Assembly: GCF_014645795.1 (NCBI RefSeq)
Contig: NZ_BMMK01000029.1
Coordinates: 1 to 64,000 of the forward strand
DNA from: Longimycelium tulufanense
GTDB taxonomy: Bacteria; Actinomycetota; Actinomycetes; Mycobacteriales; Pseudonocardiaceae
Direction: 5' to 3'
DNA: 64,000 nucleotides
Below are positions 23,212-32,229 of the stretch, in pieces (the first letter of the stretch is position 1; each line of letters begins with the position of its first letter). The position numbers and the translations under genes are program-made. The notes beneath the pieces are model-generated. The model had not been told where the DNA came from, did not search any database, and was given only the letters and a program-made list of their open reading frames with translations.

Positions 23212-24861
23212 TCAGCTGTGTTCGCGAAGTTCCCGCTTGAGCACCTTCCCCGTGGCGTTGCGGGGCAAGGCGTCGAGGAAGAAGACGTCGCGTGGAACGG
23301 AGAAGCGGGCCAGCCGTTCCCGGACGTACGCGCGAATGTCATCGCCGACGAGTGGCGACCCGGGCTTGGTCACCACATAGGCCGCGAACCGTTGCCCGAA
23401 CTCCTCGTCCGGTACCCCGACCACCGCGGTCTCCAGCACGTCGGGCAGGGCCGCGATCACATCCTCCACCGCGTGCGGATACACGTTCTCGCCACCGGAG
23501 ATGATCATCTCGTCGTCGCGGCCCACCACGTGCAGCAGGCCCGACTGGTCGAGATAGCCGAGGTCACCGGTGGACATCAACCCACTGCACACCTCCTTGC
23601 CGGCGCCGTTGGTGTAGCCGTCGAACAACATCTCGTTCGCCACGAAGATCCGCCCGGTCTCGCCGGCCGGCAGCGGGTTGCCGTCCAGGTCGAGGATCGC
23701 CAGGCGGGTGCCGCGCGGTGGCCGGCCCGCCGTGCCCGGGGACACCGAAAGCTCCCTGGGCGTCGCGATGCTCGCCCAGGACACCTCCGTCGACCCGTAC
23801 AGGTTGTACAGGACTTCCCCGTACTCGTCCTGGAACCGGCTGGCCAACGGGCCGGGCAGGGCCGAACCGCTGGAGGCCACCACGCGCAGCGACGAGGTGT
23901 CGAACTTCTGCCGTTCCTCGGCCGGTGCCTCCAGGAGCCGTTGCAGCATCACGGGAACCACGAACCACTCCTTGCAACCGTGCTCCTGCACGGCCCGAAG
24001 TGCCGCCAGCGGCTCGTACTTGCGTTGCAGGACCACCGTGGAACCGAGTACCCAGGCGAACTGGAGGGCGGCCAGGCCCCAGGTGTGGAACAGCGGCGCG
24101 GACACCAGCATCGGCTGCTTCGCGCGCAGCGGGATCCGGGAGAACACCGCGGCTGCGGGGGCCAGGCTCGGGGGCTCGGGCCGCCGGGCGCCCTTCGGAG
24201 TCCCGGTTGTGCCCGAGGTCAGCACGATGATCTTGCCCTTGAGGTCGGGCCGCGGCGGGACGTCCGCCGGTGCCTTGTCGATGAGCTGGTCCAGGGTGAC
24301 GCCGCGGGCGGGCCCGTCGGTCCAGGCCGTGACCACGGGCACCCCGACGGTGTTGCCGAGCAACTGGTCGAACTCGGCGTCGGCGATCACCATCCGCACC
24401 TGCTGGTAGTCCAGGACGGCCGCGGTCTGGGCCGCGGACAGCCCGGTGTTGAGCAGCACCACGTGCGCGCCAAGCTTCGCGCACGCCACCAGCGACTCCA
24501 GGAAGCCTCGGTGGTTACGGCACAGCAGCCCGACCCGGTCGCCGGGCTCCAGGCCCTGCTGGGCCAGCCCGTTGGCGAGCCGGGTCGTGCGCTCGTCGAC
24601 CTCGCGGAAGGTCAGCGCCCCCCGCTCGTCGACGATGGCGGGTCGGTTGGGGTGCCGGGCACTACCGACCGCGTAGCCGCCCGGCGGGGTGAGGCCCCAG
24701 TGCAGCAGGCCCTTCCCCACACCGAGCAGACGGTGCGGCAGCATCGGTGCGACGACCCCGCACCTGGTCAACGTGAGCACGGCTCTGGCCTGCGCGGCCA
24801 GCTCCGCCTGCCAGGTCCTGCGCCATGTGGTGCGGGTGTCCCCGCCGTCCTGCAGGCGCAC
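23212..24861 (-). CDS. Acyl-CoA synthetase (AMP-forming fatty acid-CoA ligase)
   Basis: This 549-residue ANL-superfamily enzyme carries the A3 loop LTSGTTGTPKGA near residue 215, A5 YGSTEVSW near 355, A8 STGDLGYLDQSGLLHVVGRDDEMI near 435, and the catalytic lysine motif PRNATGKVLKREL at the C-terminus. It activates a carboxylic acid, probably a fatty acid, as acyl-AMP and then acyl-CoA. It starts 11 bp after the reductase gene on the same strand, so the operon could turn fatty acids into acyl-CoA and then aldehyde or alcohol. The exact chain length cannot be judged. Confidence 0.92.
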   Translation of the reverse strand: MRLQDGGDTRTTWRRTWQAELAAQARAVLTLTRCGVVAPMLPHRLLGVGKGLLHWGLTPPGGYAVGSARHPNRPAIVDERGALTFREVDERTTRLANGLAQQGLEPGDRVGLLCRNHRGFLESLVACAKLGAHVVLLNTGLSAAQTAAVLDYQQVRMVIADAEFDQLLGNTVGVPVVTAWTDGPARGVTLDQLIDKAPADVPPRPDLKGKIIVLTSGTTGTPKGARRPEPPSLAPAAAVFSRIPLRAKQPMLVSAPLFHTWGLAALQFAWVLGSTVVLQRKYEPLAALRAVQEHGCKEWFVVPVMLQRLLEAPAEERQKFDTSSLRVVASSGSALPGPLASRFQDEYGEVLYNLYGSTEVSWASIATPRELSVSPGTAGRPPRGTRLAILDLDGNPLPAGETGRIFVANEMLFDGYTNGAGKEVCSGLMSTGDLGYLDQSGLLHVVGRDDEMIISGGENVYPHAVEDVIAALPDVLETAVVGVPDEEFGQRFAAYVVTKPGSPLVGDDIRAYVRERLARFSVPRDVFFLDALPRNATGKVLKRELREHS

Positions 24862-24872
24862 CGGCGCTCACC

Positions 24873-26843
24873 TCACTCTCGCTTCGGCCGACCAGTTGGC
24901 CGGGCGCTCTCCGGAAGTGCTCGGAATGCCAGGTACAGCACGAAATCCATCAATCTGGGTGCGACGGCGTAGGCGGCCTGGGCGAGGCGGCCGGTGAGCA
25001 GGCGCACCCGCTTCGGCCGCTTGACCAGGCCACGTACCACGAGCTCCGCGGCTTCCTCGGGGGTGTGGGCCGGGAACGCGTCGTAGATCCGGGTTGGCGC
25101 GCTCATCGGGGTGCGCACCAACGGCATGTGCACGTTGGTGAAGGTCACCCCGTTGCCCAGCAGCTCCGCGGCGGCCACGCGGGCGAACATCTCCAGCGCC
25201 GCCTTCGAAGCCAGGTAGGCGGTGAACCGGGGCGAGCCCACCTCGGTGCCCTGGGTGGTGACGTTGACGACGTGCCCGAAACGCCGCCGCGCCATGTGCG
25301 GCATCAGGGCGAGCGTCAGCCGCACCGGGGCGAAGTAGTTGATCGCCATGGTGCGTTCGAAGTCGTGGAAGCGGTCCCTGGACAGCTTCAGCGAACGCCG
25401 GATCGACCGCCCGGCGTTGTTGACCAGCATGTCGATGCCGTCGTGCTCGGCAAGCAGCCGCTTGACCAGGGCGTCGACCGACTCGCCGTCGGTGAGGTCG
25501 CAGGGGTAGGTGTAGGCCACCCCGCCCTCGGCCTCGATCTCGGCGCGCACCTGGTCGAGCTGCTCGGTACGGCGGGCCACCAGCAGCGGGATGGCGCCCT
25601 CGCGGGCCACGGCCAGCGCCGTTGCCTTCCCGATGCCCGACGAGGCGCCGGTGATGACGACGCGCCGCCCGACCAGCGGCCCGTCCGGGTGCTGGCGGCG
25701 GAAGCGGTTCGGGTTCAGGTTCTGGGCCCAGTACCGCCACAGCACGCCCACGTACTCGTCGAATGGCGGCACCCGCAGGCCGGTGCCGGCGAGGGCGGAC
25801 CGGGCGGCGGTGTCGTCGAAGGTCGAGGCGAAACCCAGGTGCGGCAGGACCTCCACCGGGATGCCCATCCCGGTCAGCACCCCGCGCCGGGCCCGGGGCC
25901 CGAGCGGGAACCGGCGGTCGACGAGCCTGGTGACCGCGCGGACGGGCCGGGCCAGGGCGCGGGCAATACCCGTTGCTGCGCGGCTGATCCAGCGCGGGGT
26001 GGGGCGGACCCGGGGCGCACCGGCGGCGCGGGCCATCGCGTCGTAGACCTCGGTCAGCGGCTGCGGCTCCGGGTTGACCAGGTGGAACGTGCTCCCACTG
26101 GGGTGCTCGGCGTGGATGAGGTGCTCCATCGCCTCGACCACGTAGTCGACGGGCACTATGTTCGTGGCACCGATCTCGGGGAACACCAGGGGAAGCCGGT
26201 TGGTGAGGCGGGGGATCGGGCCCAGCCTGGCGAGCTGGGCGACGATCGGGAAGAAGTAGTAGGGGCCGTCGATCTTGTCCATCTCGCCGGTGCGCGAGTC
26301 GCCGACCACGGCCGACGGCCGGTACACCCGCCACGGGACGCCGCCGCGCTCGCGCACGATGCGCTCGGCGGCGAACTTGGTGGCGTGGTACGGCGAGGGC
26401 AGGTGCTGGCCCAGGTCGAAGTCGCGCTCGGTGAACCGGCCGGGGTGGTCACCGGCCACGGCCACCGAGGAGACGTGGTGCAGGCACCCCGCGCGCACCG
26501 TCGTGGCCAGGTCGACGACGTGCCGCGTGCCGTCGACGTTGACCCGGCTGTTGACGTCCTGACCGGTGGTCAGGTCGTAGAGCGCGCCGAGGTGCACGAC
26601 GTGGTCCACGCCACTCAGGGTGTCGCGCTGTTCTGGCGTCAGGCCGAGCCCGGGCTCGGTGAGGTCTCCGACGACCTCGGTGTAGGCATCGGTCGGCCAG
26701 TCCCGGGCGAGCCGGGCCAGCCGGCCCCTGGACCCGGGCCGGACCAGCACGTACACCCGTTCGCACTCGGGGCGTGCGAGCAGTCGGGCGACCAGGCGGC
26801 GGCCGAGGAACCCGGTCGCGCCGGTCACGAAGTAGGTCGTCAC
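24873..26843 (-). CDS. Two-domain SDR, fatty acyl-CoA reductase-like
   Basis: This 656-residue protein fuses two Rossmann enzymes. The N-terminal extended-SDR domain (VTGATGFLGRRL; YHATK catalytic Tyr/Lys; residues ~1-330) resembles acyl-CoA reductase NAD-binding_4 proteins. The C-terminal classical SDR (ITGASSGIGKATA, NNAG, YLASK; ~360-600) resembles aldehyde/ketone reductases. The arrangement matches mycobacterial Acr1/FcrA-type multifunctional reductases that make fatty aldehydes or alcohols, for example for wax esters. The GTG start at 26843 has GGAGG 6 nt upstream. It is first in the operon with the acyl-CoA ligase and lies behind two palindromic operator candidates. Confidence 0.88.
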   Translation of the reverse strand: MTTYFVTGATGFLGRRLVARLLARPECERVYVLVRPGSRGRLARLARDWPTDAYTEVVGDLTEPGLGLTPEQRDTLSGVDHVVHLGALYDLTTGQDVNSRVNVDGTRHVVDLATTVRAGCLHHVSSVAVAGDHPGRFTERDFDLGQHLPSPYHATKFAAERIVRERGGVPWRVYRPSAVVGDSRTGEMDKIDGPYYFFPIVAQLARLGPIPRLTNRLPLVFPEIGATNIVPVDYVVEAMEHLIHAEHPSGSTFHLVNPEPQPLTEVYDAMARAAGAPRVRPTPRWISRAATGIARALARPVRAVTRLVDRRFPLGPRARRGVLTGMGIPVEVLPHLGFASTFDDTAARSALAGTGLRVPPFDEYVGVLWRYWAQNLNPNRFRRQHPDGPLVGRRVVITGASSGIGKATALAVAREGAIPLLVARRTEQLDQVRAEIEAEGGVAYTYPCDLTDGESVDALVKRLLAEHDGIDMLVNNAGRSIRRSLKLSRDRFHDFERTMAINYFAPVRLTLALMPHMARRRFGHVVNVTTQGTEVGSPRFTAYLASKAALEMFARVAAAELLGNGVTFTNVHMPLVRTPMSAPTRIYDAFPAHTPEEAAELVVRGLVKRPKRVRLLTGRLAQAAYAVAPRLMDFVLYLAFRALPESARPTGRPKRE

Positions 26844-26874
26844 CGTTGCCTCCTCTCCCGGATACTGCCCTTTC

Positions 26875-26926
26875 CTACTCTGGAGTAGCAAGGGGCTGGG
26901 AGACATTGTTCCTACTTTTCAGTAGG
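26875..26926. promoter_or_regulatory. Two palindromic operator candidates before the reductase operon
   Basis: CTACTCTGGAGTAG (26875-26888) and CCTACTTTTCAGTAGG (26911-26926) share the pattern CTACT-N4-AGTAG. Their centres are 37 bp apart, within 85 bp of the reductase start. They probably bind a dimeric repressor, perhaps a fatty-acid-responsive TetR or GntR protein encoded elsewhere. Confidence 0.65.
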
Positions 26927-26967
26927 TTGAGACTGTGGCGTTGACCTCGAATGACAACCGGGGCGCT

Positions 26968-27180
26968 TCACTCCATGTCGGACGCGGCCGCCACGACCGC
27001 GTCCCGCAGCACCGCGCGTAACCGGCCCACCTCCAGCGGCACCAGCACGGCGGTCTCCCCGGGCGGCGCCACCAGCACCACGTGCCCGCGACGCACGTAG
27101 ACCGTCACATCCCGTCGCCGGCCCGCGGCGTCACGGCAGCTCACCAGCCACTCCCTGCGGGAGCCGGAATCCCCCGTCAC
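26968..27180 (-). CDS. Small hypothetical protein
   Basis: This 70-residue protein has a beta-rich middle (VTVYVRRGHVVLVAPPGETAVL) and a helical C-terminus, with sensible codon use. It is not recognised; similar small cytosolic proteins are common in Pseudonocardiales. It lies between the reductase operon promoter and the divergent flavoprotein gene. The stop is followed at about 60 bp by the palindromic operators. Confidence 0.55.
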   Translation of the reverse strand: MTGDSGSRREWLVSCRDAAGRRRDVTVYVRRGHVVLVAPPGETAVLVPLEVGRLRAVLRDAVVAAASDME

Positions 27181-27347
27181 GTCCCCCTAACCTCCTGACG
27201 CGGTCGATTGTGTCCCCCCGGGACCTGCTGCGGGGTGACGCTGGCCACTGATCGTCGTGACGCGGGTCGGTCGGGATGGCGTCGAGCGGGGGATGGCGGG
27301 TGGGTCTAGCGTCGCGGGTGGGCAGTCGATCCCGTGCGGGAGGACGC

Positions 27348-28574
27348 ATGTCCGAGCCAGGTCGCGTCGTCATCGTCGGAGCCGGAATGGCTGGCGCCAC
27401 CGCTGCCGGTGCCCTGCGCGAGCAGGGATTCGCCGGTGAGGTGGTGTTGATAGGCCAGGAGATCCATCGTCCCTACCAGCTCCCGCCGCTGTCCAAGGGG
27501 CTGTTGCAGGGGACCACGGATGAACCGGACTGGGTCCATGGGCCCGGCTTCCACGAGGAGAAACGGATCGAGTTCCGGCGCGGGTCGACCGTGGTCCGGA
27601 TCGATCCCCGGGATCACGTGGTGGAGACCGACGACGGGGAGCGGTTGCGCTACGACCAGCTGCTGCTCGCCACCGGTTCCGAGCCCCGACCCCTCGATCT
27701 CCCCGGCGGCGAGCTGGCCGGGCTGCGCACCCTGCGCACGGTGGACGACTCGCTCGCGTTGCGGGAGGCGCTTGCCGAGCAGCCGAGGGTCGTCATCATC
27801 GGTGCCGGCTGGATTGGCTGCGAGGTGGCTGCCGCGGCTCGCCACCACGGCGCCCAGGTCACCGTCGTGGCGCCCGAACCGTTGCCGCTCGTGCGTGTGC
27901 TCGGGGCGCGGATGGGCGCGGTTTTCCGCGACCTGCACGCCGCACACGGGGTCGCGTGGCGACTGGGCAACAACGTCACCGGTTTCATCGGCGAGGCCCG
28001 GGTGCATGCCGTGCAGTGCGACGACGGGAGCGAGCTCCCGGCCGACCTCGTCGTCATCGGTGTCGGCGCGGCGCCGCGGCTGGCACTGGCGGAGGACGCG
28101 GGGCTCGCCCTGGCCGATGACGTTCCCGGCCGGGGTGTGGCGGTCGACTCCCGGCTCCGCAGCTCGGTGCCCGACATCTACGCCGCCGGGGACGTCGCCG
28201 CCCACGACCACCCGCGCTACGGGCGCCTGCGCGTTGAGCACTGGGCCAACGCCAAGGACCAGGGCGCCCATGCCGCCGCCACCATGCTCGGCTCCCCGAA
28301 CCCCTATAACGCCACGCCCTACTTCTTCACCGACCAGTACGACCTCGGGATGGAGTACCGGGGGTTGGCGGATCCCGATGACCAGGTCGTCGTGCGCGGG
28401 GATCTTGGCGCGCTCGAGTTCATCGCGTTCTGGCTGCGTGATGGGCGGGTGCGTGCGGCGATGAACGTGAACATGTGGGACGACGGCGACGCACTCCAAG
28501 CCCTCGTCGACAACCAGGCGCCGGTGACGGTCGAGGACCTCCGCGAGGAAGACCTGTCCAGCCTCATTCCCTAG
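27348..28574 (+). CDS. FAD-dependent ferredoxin reductase-like oxidoreductase
   Basis: This 408-residue flavoprotein has an FAD-binding Rossmann motif at the N-terminus (VVIVGAGMAGATAAGAL), a second NAD(P)-binding motif near residue 150 (VVIIGAGWIGCEVAAA), the ATGSEPR box, and the DIYAAGDVA FAD motif near residue 280. A reductase C-terminal domain follows. It matches rubredoxin/putidaredoxin reductases that pass electrons from NAD(P)H to a ferredoxin, often for P450s or Rieske oxygenases. No ferredoxin gene is adjacent; it might serve either P450 in the window, which is speculative. It is divergent from the small gene at 26968. Confidence 0.9.
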   Translation: MSEPGRVVIVGAGMAGATAAGALREQGFAGEVVLIGQEIHRPYQLPPLSKGLLQGTTDEPDWVHGPGFHEEKRIEFRRGSTVVRIDPRDHVVETDDGERLRYDQLLLATGSEPRPLDLPGGELAGLRTLRTVDDSLALREALAEQPRVVIIGAGWIGCEVAAAARHHGAQVTVVAPEPLPLVRVLGARMGAVFRDLHAAHGVAWRLGNNVTGFIGEARVHAVQCDDGSELPADLVVIGVGAAPRLALAEDAGLALADDVPGRGVAVDSRLRSSVPDIYAAGDVAAHDHPRYGRLRVEHWANAKDQGAHAAATMLGSPNPYNATPYFFTDQYDLGMEYRGLADPDDQVVVRGDLGALEFIAFWLRDGRVRAAMNVNMWDDGDALQALVDNQAPVTVEDLREEDLSSLIP

Positions 28575-28796
28575 GTGGGATTTGCTGGGTGCCGGTGGTG
28601 GACGATCCCGCACAGCTGCCGTTTGGCGACGTTGGACGACCGGGACGGATGCGCCGCCGTCCCTGACGCCGAGTCGAAGGTTGCACTGCGAGCGGCGAGC
28701 AGGGTGTCCTCCGTGAGCGGTACGCCTCGTATCGACAGCCGGCCGACCTTCCCATCACATTGTCCGACAATGAAATCCCCGGTCCCGAGGTGGGAG

Positions 28797-29405
28797 TTAC
28801 GACGCCGCTGTTGGGTGGGACTCGGCATCGTCGTCTTGGTGGTTGGTGGGCGGCCAGACAACACCGGCTGCGATGAGCGCGGCGTGGGCGGCATAGCGCA
28901 GCTCGGTGACCGAGGGCGTACTGGAGGAACTGGTGACGGCCGACAGCAGGACGCCGTCGATGAACGCGGTCAGGACCCAGGCGGCCCGCTTCGCGTCCGT
29001 GGCTCCGGCCGAGGCGGCTGCCTGGGTGGCGAGATCGCGCACCAGCCGTCGCCCCTCGTCGACGTGCCGTTGCAGCCGAGGATTGCGGGCCGCCTCCAGG
29101 AAGAGCGCGTAGCGCGCGGTGGTGCGGCTGCGGGCCGGCCCGAGCCAGTGCGCCAGCAGATCCGCCACCGCATCCTCCGGCGGCAGGGTCCGCGACCGCC
29201 CGAGCAGCTTCCGCAGGTCCGTCGCCTCCCGCTCGGTGAGCTGGGCGAGCATCCCGGCCAGCAGGGCGTCCCGGTTCCGGAAATGGTTGGAGGTCGTGCC
29301 CGCCGGAACCCGGGCCGCCCGGTCCACCGCCCGATGCGTCAACGCGCGTACCCCGCGCTCGCCGACCAACCGCAACGCTGCCGTCAGAACCTGTTCACGG
29401 CGCAT
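28797..29405 (-). CDS. TetR-family transcriptional regulator
   Basis: This 202-residue protein has an N-terminal HTH (residues ~5-50: ALRLVGERGVRALTHRAVDR, AGTTSNHFRNRDALLAGML) typical of TetR repressors, and an all-helical ligand domain. It overlaps the flavin monooxygenase gene by 11 bp and is co-transcribed with it. It probably represses its own operon and the divergent GH109-like gene through the ATGGTGAC-N4-GTCACCAT palindrome between them. Its ligand may be the monooxygenase substrate. Confidence 0.9.
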   Translation of the reverse strand: MRREQVLTAALRLVGERGVRALTHRAVDRAARVPAGTTSNHFRNRDALLAGMLAQLTEREATDLRKLLGRSRTLPPEDAVADLLAHWLGPARSRTTARYALFLEAARNPRLQRHVDEGRRLVRDLATQAAASAGATDAKRAAWVLTAFIDGVLLSAVTSSSSTPSVTELRYAAHAALIAAGVVWPPTNHQDDDAESHPTAAS

Positions 29406-30594
29406 GGAACCCCTCCAACATCCGCGCCACGACCAACGCCCGAACCCGATCCGGCACCACACCGAGCGCCCGGTCCCGCACCGCGGCCCGTCGCGTGCCG
29501 GCCACCTGGGAGAGCCGGCTGGACGAGCGGGAACGCAGCGCGATCCGGGTTGCCCGCGGGTGGCGTTCCGCGTCATACCACGCCAATGCCTCGTCCACAG
29601 TGGAGTGCCGGCGGAATGCGGCGGCGAGCACGGCGGCGTCCTCCAGCGCCTGGCACGCACCCTGCCCCAGCGAGGGCGACATGGCATGCGCGGCATCGCC
29701 CAGCAACGCCATCCCGTCGTGGACGAACCGGCGGGGCAGCGGGTCCAGGATCTCCCCCGGATGGCACAGCGCCGGGTACGCCGCAGCCGCATCGAGAATG
29801 GCCGGCACCGGCTCGGGCCAGGAGGCGTAGCGTCGGCGAAGATCGTCGAAGTCTGGAACCTCCCGCGCCCCGTTGCCAGAGGAAGGCGCGACATGTGAGG
29901 CGTACCAGTAGAAGCCGCCGTCCACGAGGGGGCTGATCCCGAAGATCTCGCCCACGCCCCATACCTCCCCGGCCCAGCCGTCCGCGCGACACGGGTCGGC
30001 GTGCGGCGGTAGCGGAACCACGCCGGGTGGCACGATGCCGCGCCAGGACACCTGCCCGGTGTCCCGGGGTTGTGGGTGTCCGTCCACAAAGGATCGAAGG
30101 GTGCTGCGGATGCCGTCGGCGGCCACCACCAGCTCCGCGGTGTGTTCGCTGCCGTCCGCGCACCGGAGCGCGAACCGTCCCGACGGCCGCCGCCCCATCG
30201 CGACCACCCGCGAGGAGAGCCGGACCTGCGCCGCACCCACCGCGTCGAGCAACAAGGAGTGCAGTTCGCTGCGTCGAACCACCACCGGCGCCAGCCCGTG
30301 CCGGGAGAGGCCGCGCAGTCCCGCGAGCAACCGGCCCCGACGGTCGAACACCCCGGACCGCGCCGGCCACCGGGTGGCGGGTATCCGCCGTCCCAGGCCG
30401 GGGCGCAAAGCGTCCATCGCGCGGAGCGCGTTGGGCCACAGGGAGATCCCCGCGCCGACCTCCGCCAGCTTCCCCGCCCGTTCCAGGATGGCGACGTCCA
30501 GGCCGGCCGCACGCAGCCCCGTCGCGACACCCAACCCGCCAATACCTGCTCCGACCACGATCGCGTCCACACAACAAACGTGGTGACCGAGCAC
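29395..30594 (-). CDS. FAD-dependent aromatic-type monooxygenase
   Basis: This is a ~399-residue (or ~391 from GTG 30570) group A flavin monooxygenase. It shows the GxGxxG FAD motif at the N-terminus (AIVVGAGIGGLGVATGL), the DG box (ADGIRSTLR) near residue 160, and the GD motif (LLGDAAHAMSPSLGQGA) near residue 295. These enzymes hydroxylate aromatic or polyketide-like substrates with NAD(P)H and O2. It is first in an operon with a TetR regulator and divergent from a Tat-exported GH109-like protein. The start is uncertain. Confidence 0.9.
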   Translation of the reverse strand: MLGHHVCCVDAIVVGAGIGGLGVATGLRAAGLDVAILERAGKLAEVGAGISLWPNALRAMDALRPGLGRRIPATRWPARSGVFDRRGRLLAGLRGLSRHGLAPVVVRRSELHSLLLDAVGAAQVRLSSRVVAMGRRPSGRFALRCADGSEHTAELVVAADGIRSTLRSFVDGHPQPRDTGQVSWRGIVPPGVVPLPPHADPCRADGWAGEVWGVGEIFGISPLVDGGFYWYASHVAPSSGNGAREVPDFDDLRRRYASWPEPVPAILDAAAAYPALCHPGEILDPLPRRFVHDGMALLGDAAHAMSPSLGQGACQALEDAAVLAAAFRRHSTVDEALAWYDAERHPRATRIALRSRSSSRLSQVAGTRRAAVRDRALGVVPDRVRALVVARMLEGFHAP

Positions 30595-30626
30595 GCTCCG
30601 TGGTGGCCTCCTCGCCCATTCGTCCG

Positions 30627-30646
30627 ATGGTGACCTTCGTCACCAT
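30627..30646. promoter_or_regulatory. TetR-type operator between monooxygenase and GH109-like genes
   Basis: ATGGTGAC-CTTC-GTCACCAT is a perfect 8-bp inverted repeat with a 4-bp spacer. It sits in the 111-bp divergent promoter region 33 bp upstream of the monooxygenase start. It is the natural candidate site for the TetR protein encoded at 28797. Confidence 0.7.
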
Positions 30647-30705
30647 TGTGTAAACCTGCGTGCCACCCGTCACTAGTGAGCACCAACACGCAGGAAGGGT
30701 GAAAA

Positions 30706-32115
30706 ATGAGTGATCGAGAGGCGGTTGGCACCGGGTTGTCCCGACGCTCGCTGCTGCAGACCGGGGCGATGGCCACCGCGGCCACGGCGGCGCTCGGCCT
30801 CGGTGCGACCGACGCGCTCGCCGCGGCGAGCGAGGAGGAACAGTCCTGGCCCCGGCCGCGGGGTCGCTCCATGATCGGCGTCCCGTTCGAGCCGCACCGG
30901 GAGGTGCGGGTGGGCGTGATCGGTCTGGGCAACCGCGGGCTCAGCATGGTTCCGCTGTTCCTGGCCGTACCCGGAACCCACATCACGGCCCTGTGCGACA
31001 CCCGCCGGGAGATGGCCGAACGCGCCACGAAGATGGTGCGCGACGCCGGCCAACCCAGCCCCGCGTTACACACCGGCCACGAGCGTGCGTTCGAAGCGCT
31101 GTGCCGACGGGAGGACGTCGACTTCGTGTACGTGGCCACGCCGTGGGAATGGCACGTGCCGATGGCCGTTTCCGCGATGCGGTTCGGCAAGCATGTGGGA
31201 GTTGAGTGCCCGCTGGCCATGACCCTGCGCGAGCTCTGGGAACTCGTCGACACCTCCGAGCTGACCCGCAGACACTGCATCCAGCTCGAGAACTGCTGCT
31301 ACGGCCGTAACGAGCTGCGCGTGCTGCGCATGGCCCACGACGGGATGTTCGGCGAACTGCTGCACGGTGCCGGCGCCTACCTCCACGACCTGCGGGACCT
31401 GCTGTTCTCCGACACCTACTACGCCGACGAGTGGCGGCGGGCCTGGCACACCAAGCTCAACGCCGACCTCTACCCGACCCACGGCCTCGGCCCCGTTGCC
31501 GGCTACCTGGACGTCAACCGGGGCGACCGCCTGGTGCGCATGACCGCGATGAGTACACCCGCCCTCGGCCTGGCCGACCACCGACACAAGCACGAGGAAC
31601 CCGGCGACTCCTCGTGGCGTGAGCGGTACGTCAAGGGCGACACCACGATGAGCCTCATCCAGACCGCCCGCGGCCGCGTCATCCGCCTACAGCACAACGT
31701 CTCCAACCCCTACCCCTACAGCCGACTCAACCAGCTCGCCGGCACGCGTGGGGTCTTCGAGGACTACCCGCCGCGCATCTACCTGGAGCCCGACCACTCC
31801 GGGCACCGCTGGGGCTCGTTCGACGACTACGTCCACTACGACCACTGGCTGTGGACCGACGTGGGTCCCGGCCCCGGCGGTCACGGCGGGATGGACTACA
31901 TCATGCTTTACCGGACCATCCAGACCATGCGGCTGGGGCTCGTCCCCGACATCGACGTCTACGACTCGGCGACCTGGAGTGCCCCGGTGGCGATGAGTGC
32001 GGAGTCCATCCGGCGCGGCGGTACCCCGATGCCCTTCCCCGACTTCACGCGGGGTCGGTGGCGGGAACCCCGGCCCGGCCTGGACTCGCGGAAACCGCAA
32101 CGGCAAGCGGCCTGA
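30706..32115 (+). CDS. Tat-exported Gfo/Idh/MocA protein, GH109-like glycosidase
   Basis: This 469-residue protein has a twin-arginine signal (SRRSLLQTG, residues ~12-20, then an Ala-rich core to about residue 40), so it is folded with its cofactor before export. Residues 65-190 form a Gfo/Idh/MocA NAD-binding domain ([27 protein letters not shown]). The segment [15 protein letters not shown] and later His/Tyr-rich stretches match GH109 alpha-N-acetylgalactosaminidases, which cleave glycosides by an NAD-dependent redox mechanism. The real sugar substrate is unknown. The ribosome site AGGAAGGG precedes the ATG. Confidence 0.85.
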   Translation: MSDREAVGTGLSRRSLLQTGAMATAATAALGLGATDALAAASEEEQSWPRPRGRSMIGVPFEPHREVRVGVIGLGNRGLSMVPLFLAVPGTHITALCDTRREMAERATKMVRDAGQPSPALHTGHERAFEALCRREDVDFVYVATPWEWHVPMAVSAMRFGKHVGVECPLAMTLRELWELVDTSELTRRHCIQLENCCYGRNELRVLRMAHDGMFGELLHGAGAYLHDLRDLLFSDTYYADEWRRAWHTKLNADLYPTHGLGPVAGYLDVNRGDRLVRMTAMSTPALGLADHRHKHEEPGDSSWRERYVKGDTTMSLIQTARGRVIRLQHNVSNPYPYSRLNQLAGTRGVFEDYPPRIYLEPDHSGHRWGSFDDYVHYDHWLWTDVGPGPGGHGGMDYIMLYRTIQTMRLGLVPDIDVYDSATWSAPVAMSAESIRRGGTPMPFPDFTRGRWREPRPGLDSRKPQRQAA

Positions 32116-32229
32116 CGGCAACGGCGAGCCGCCGGAGGAGCCCCGATTTCCGCTGCATGCCGCGATCTGCCGAACCCACCCCAGCGTTTCACCCGCCGGC
32201 ACGCACCCCGGAGCTGGGAGACTGGCCCG

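Noticed and set aside
22487-23380. Plus-strand frame through the hairpin region
   Set aside because: It runs through three perfect inverted repeats and a terminator, has Arg/Ser/Pro-rich composition and no domain.
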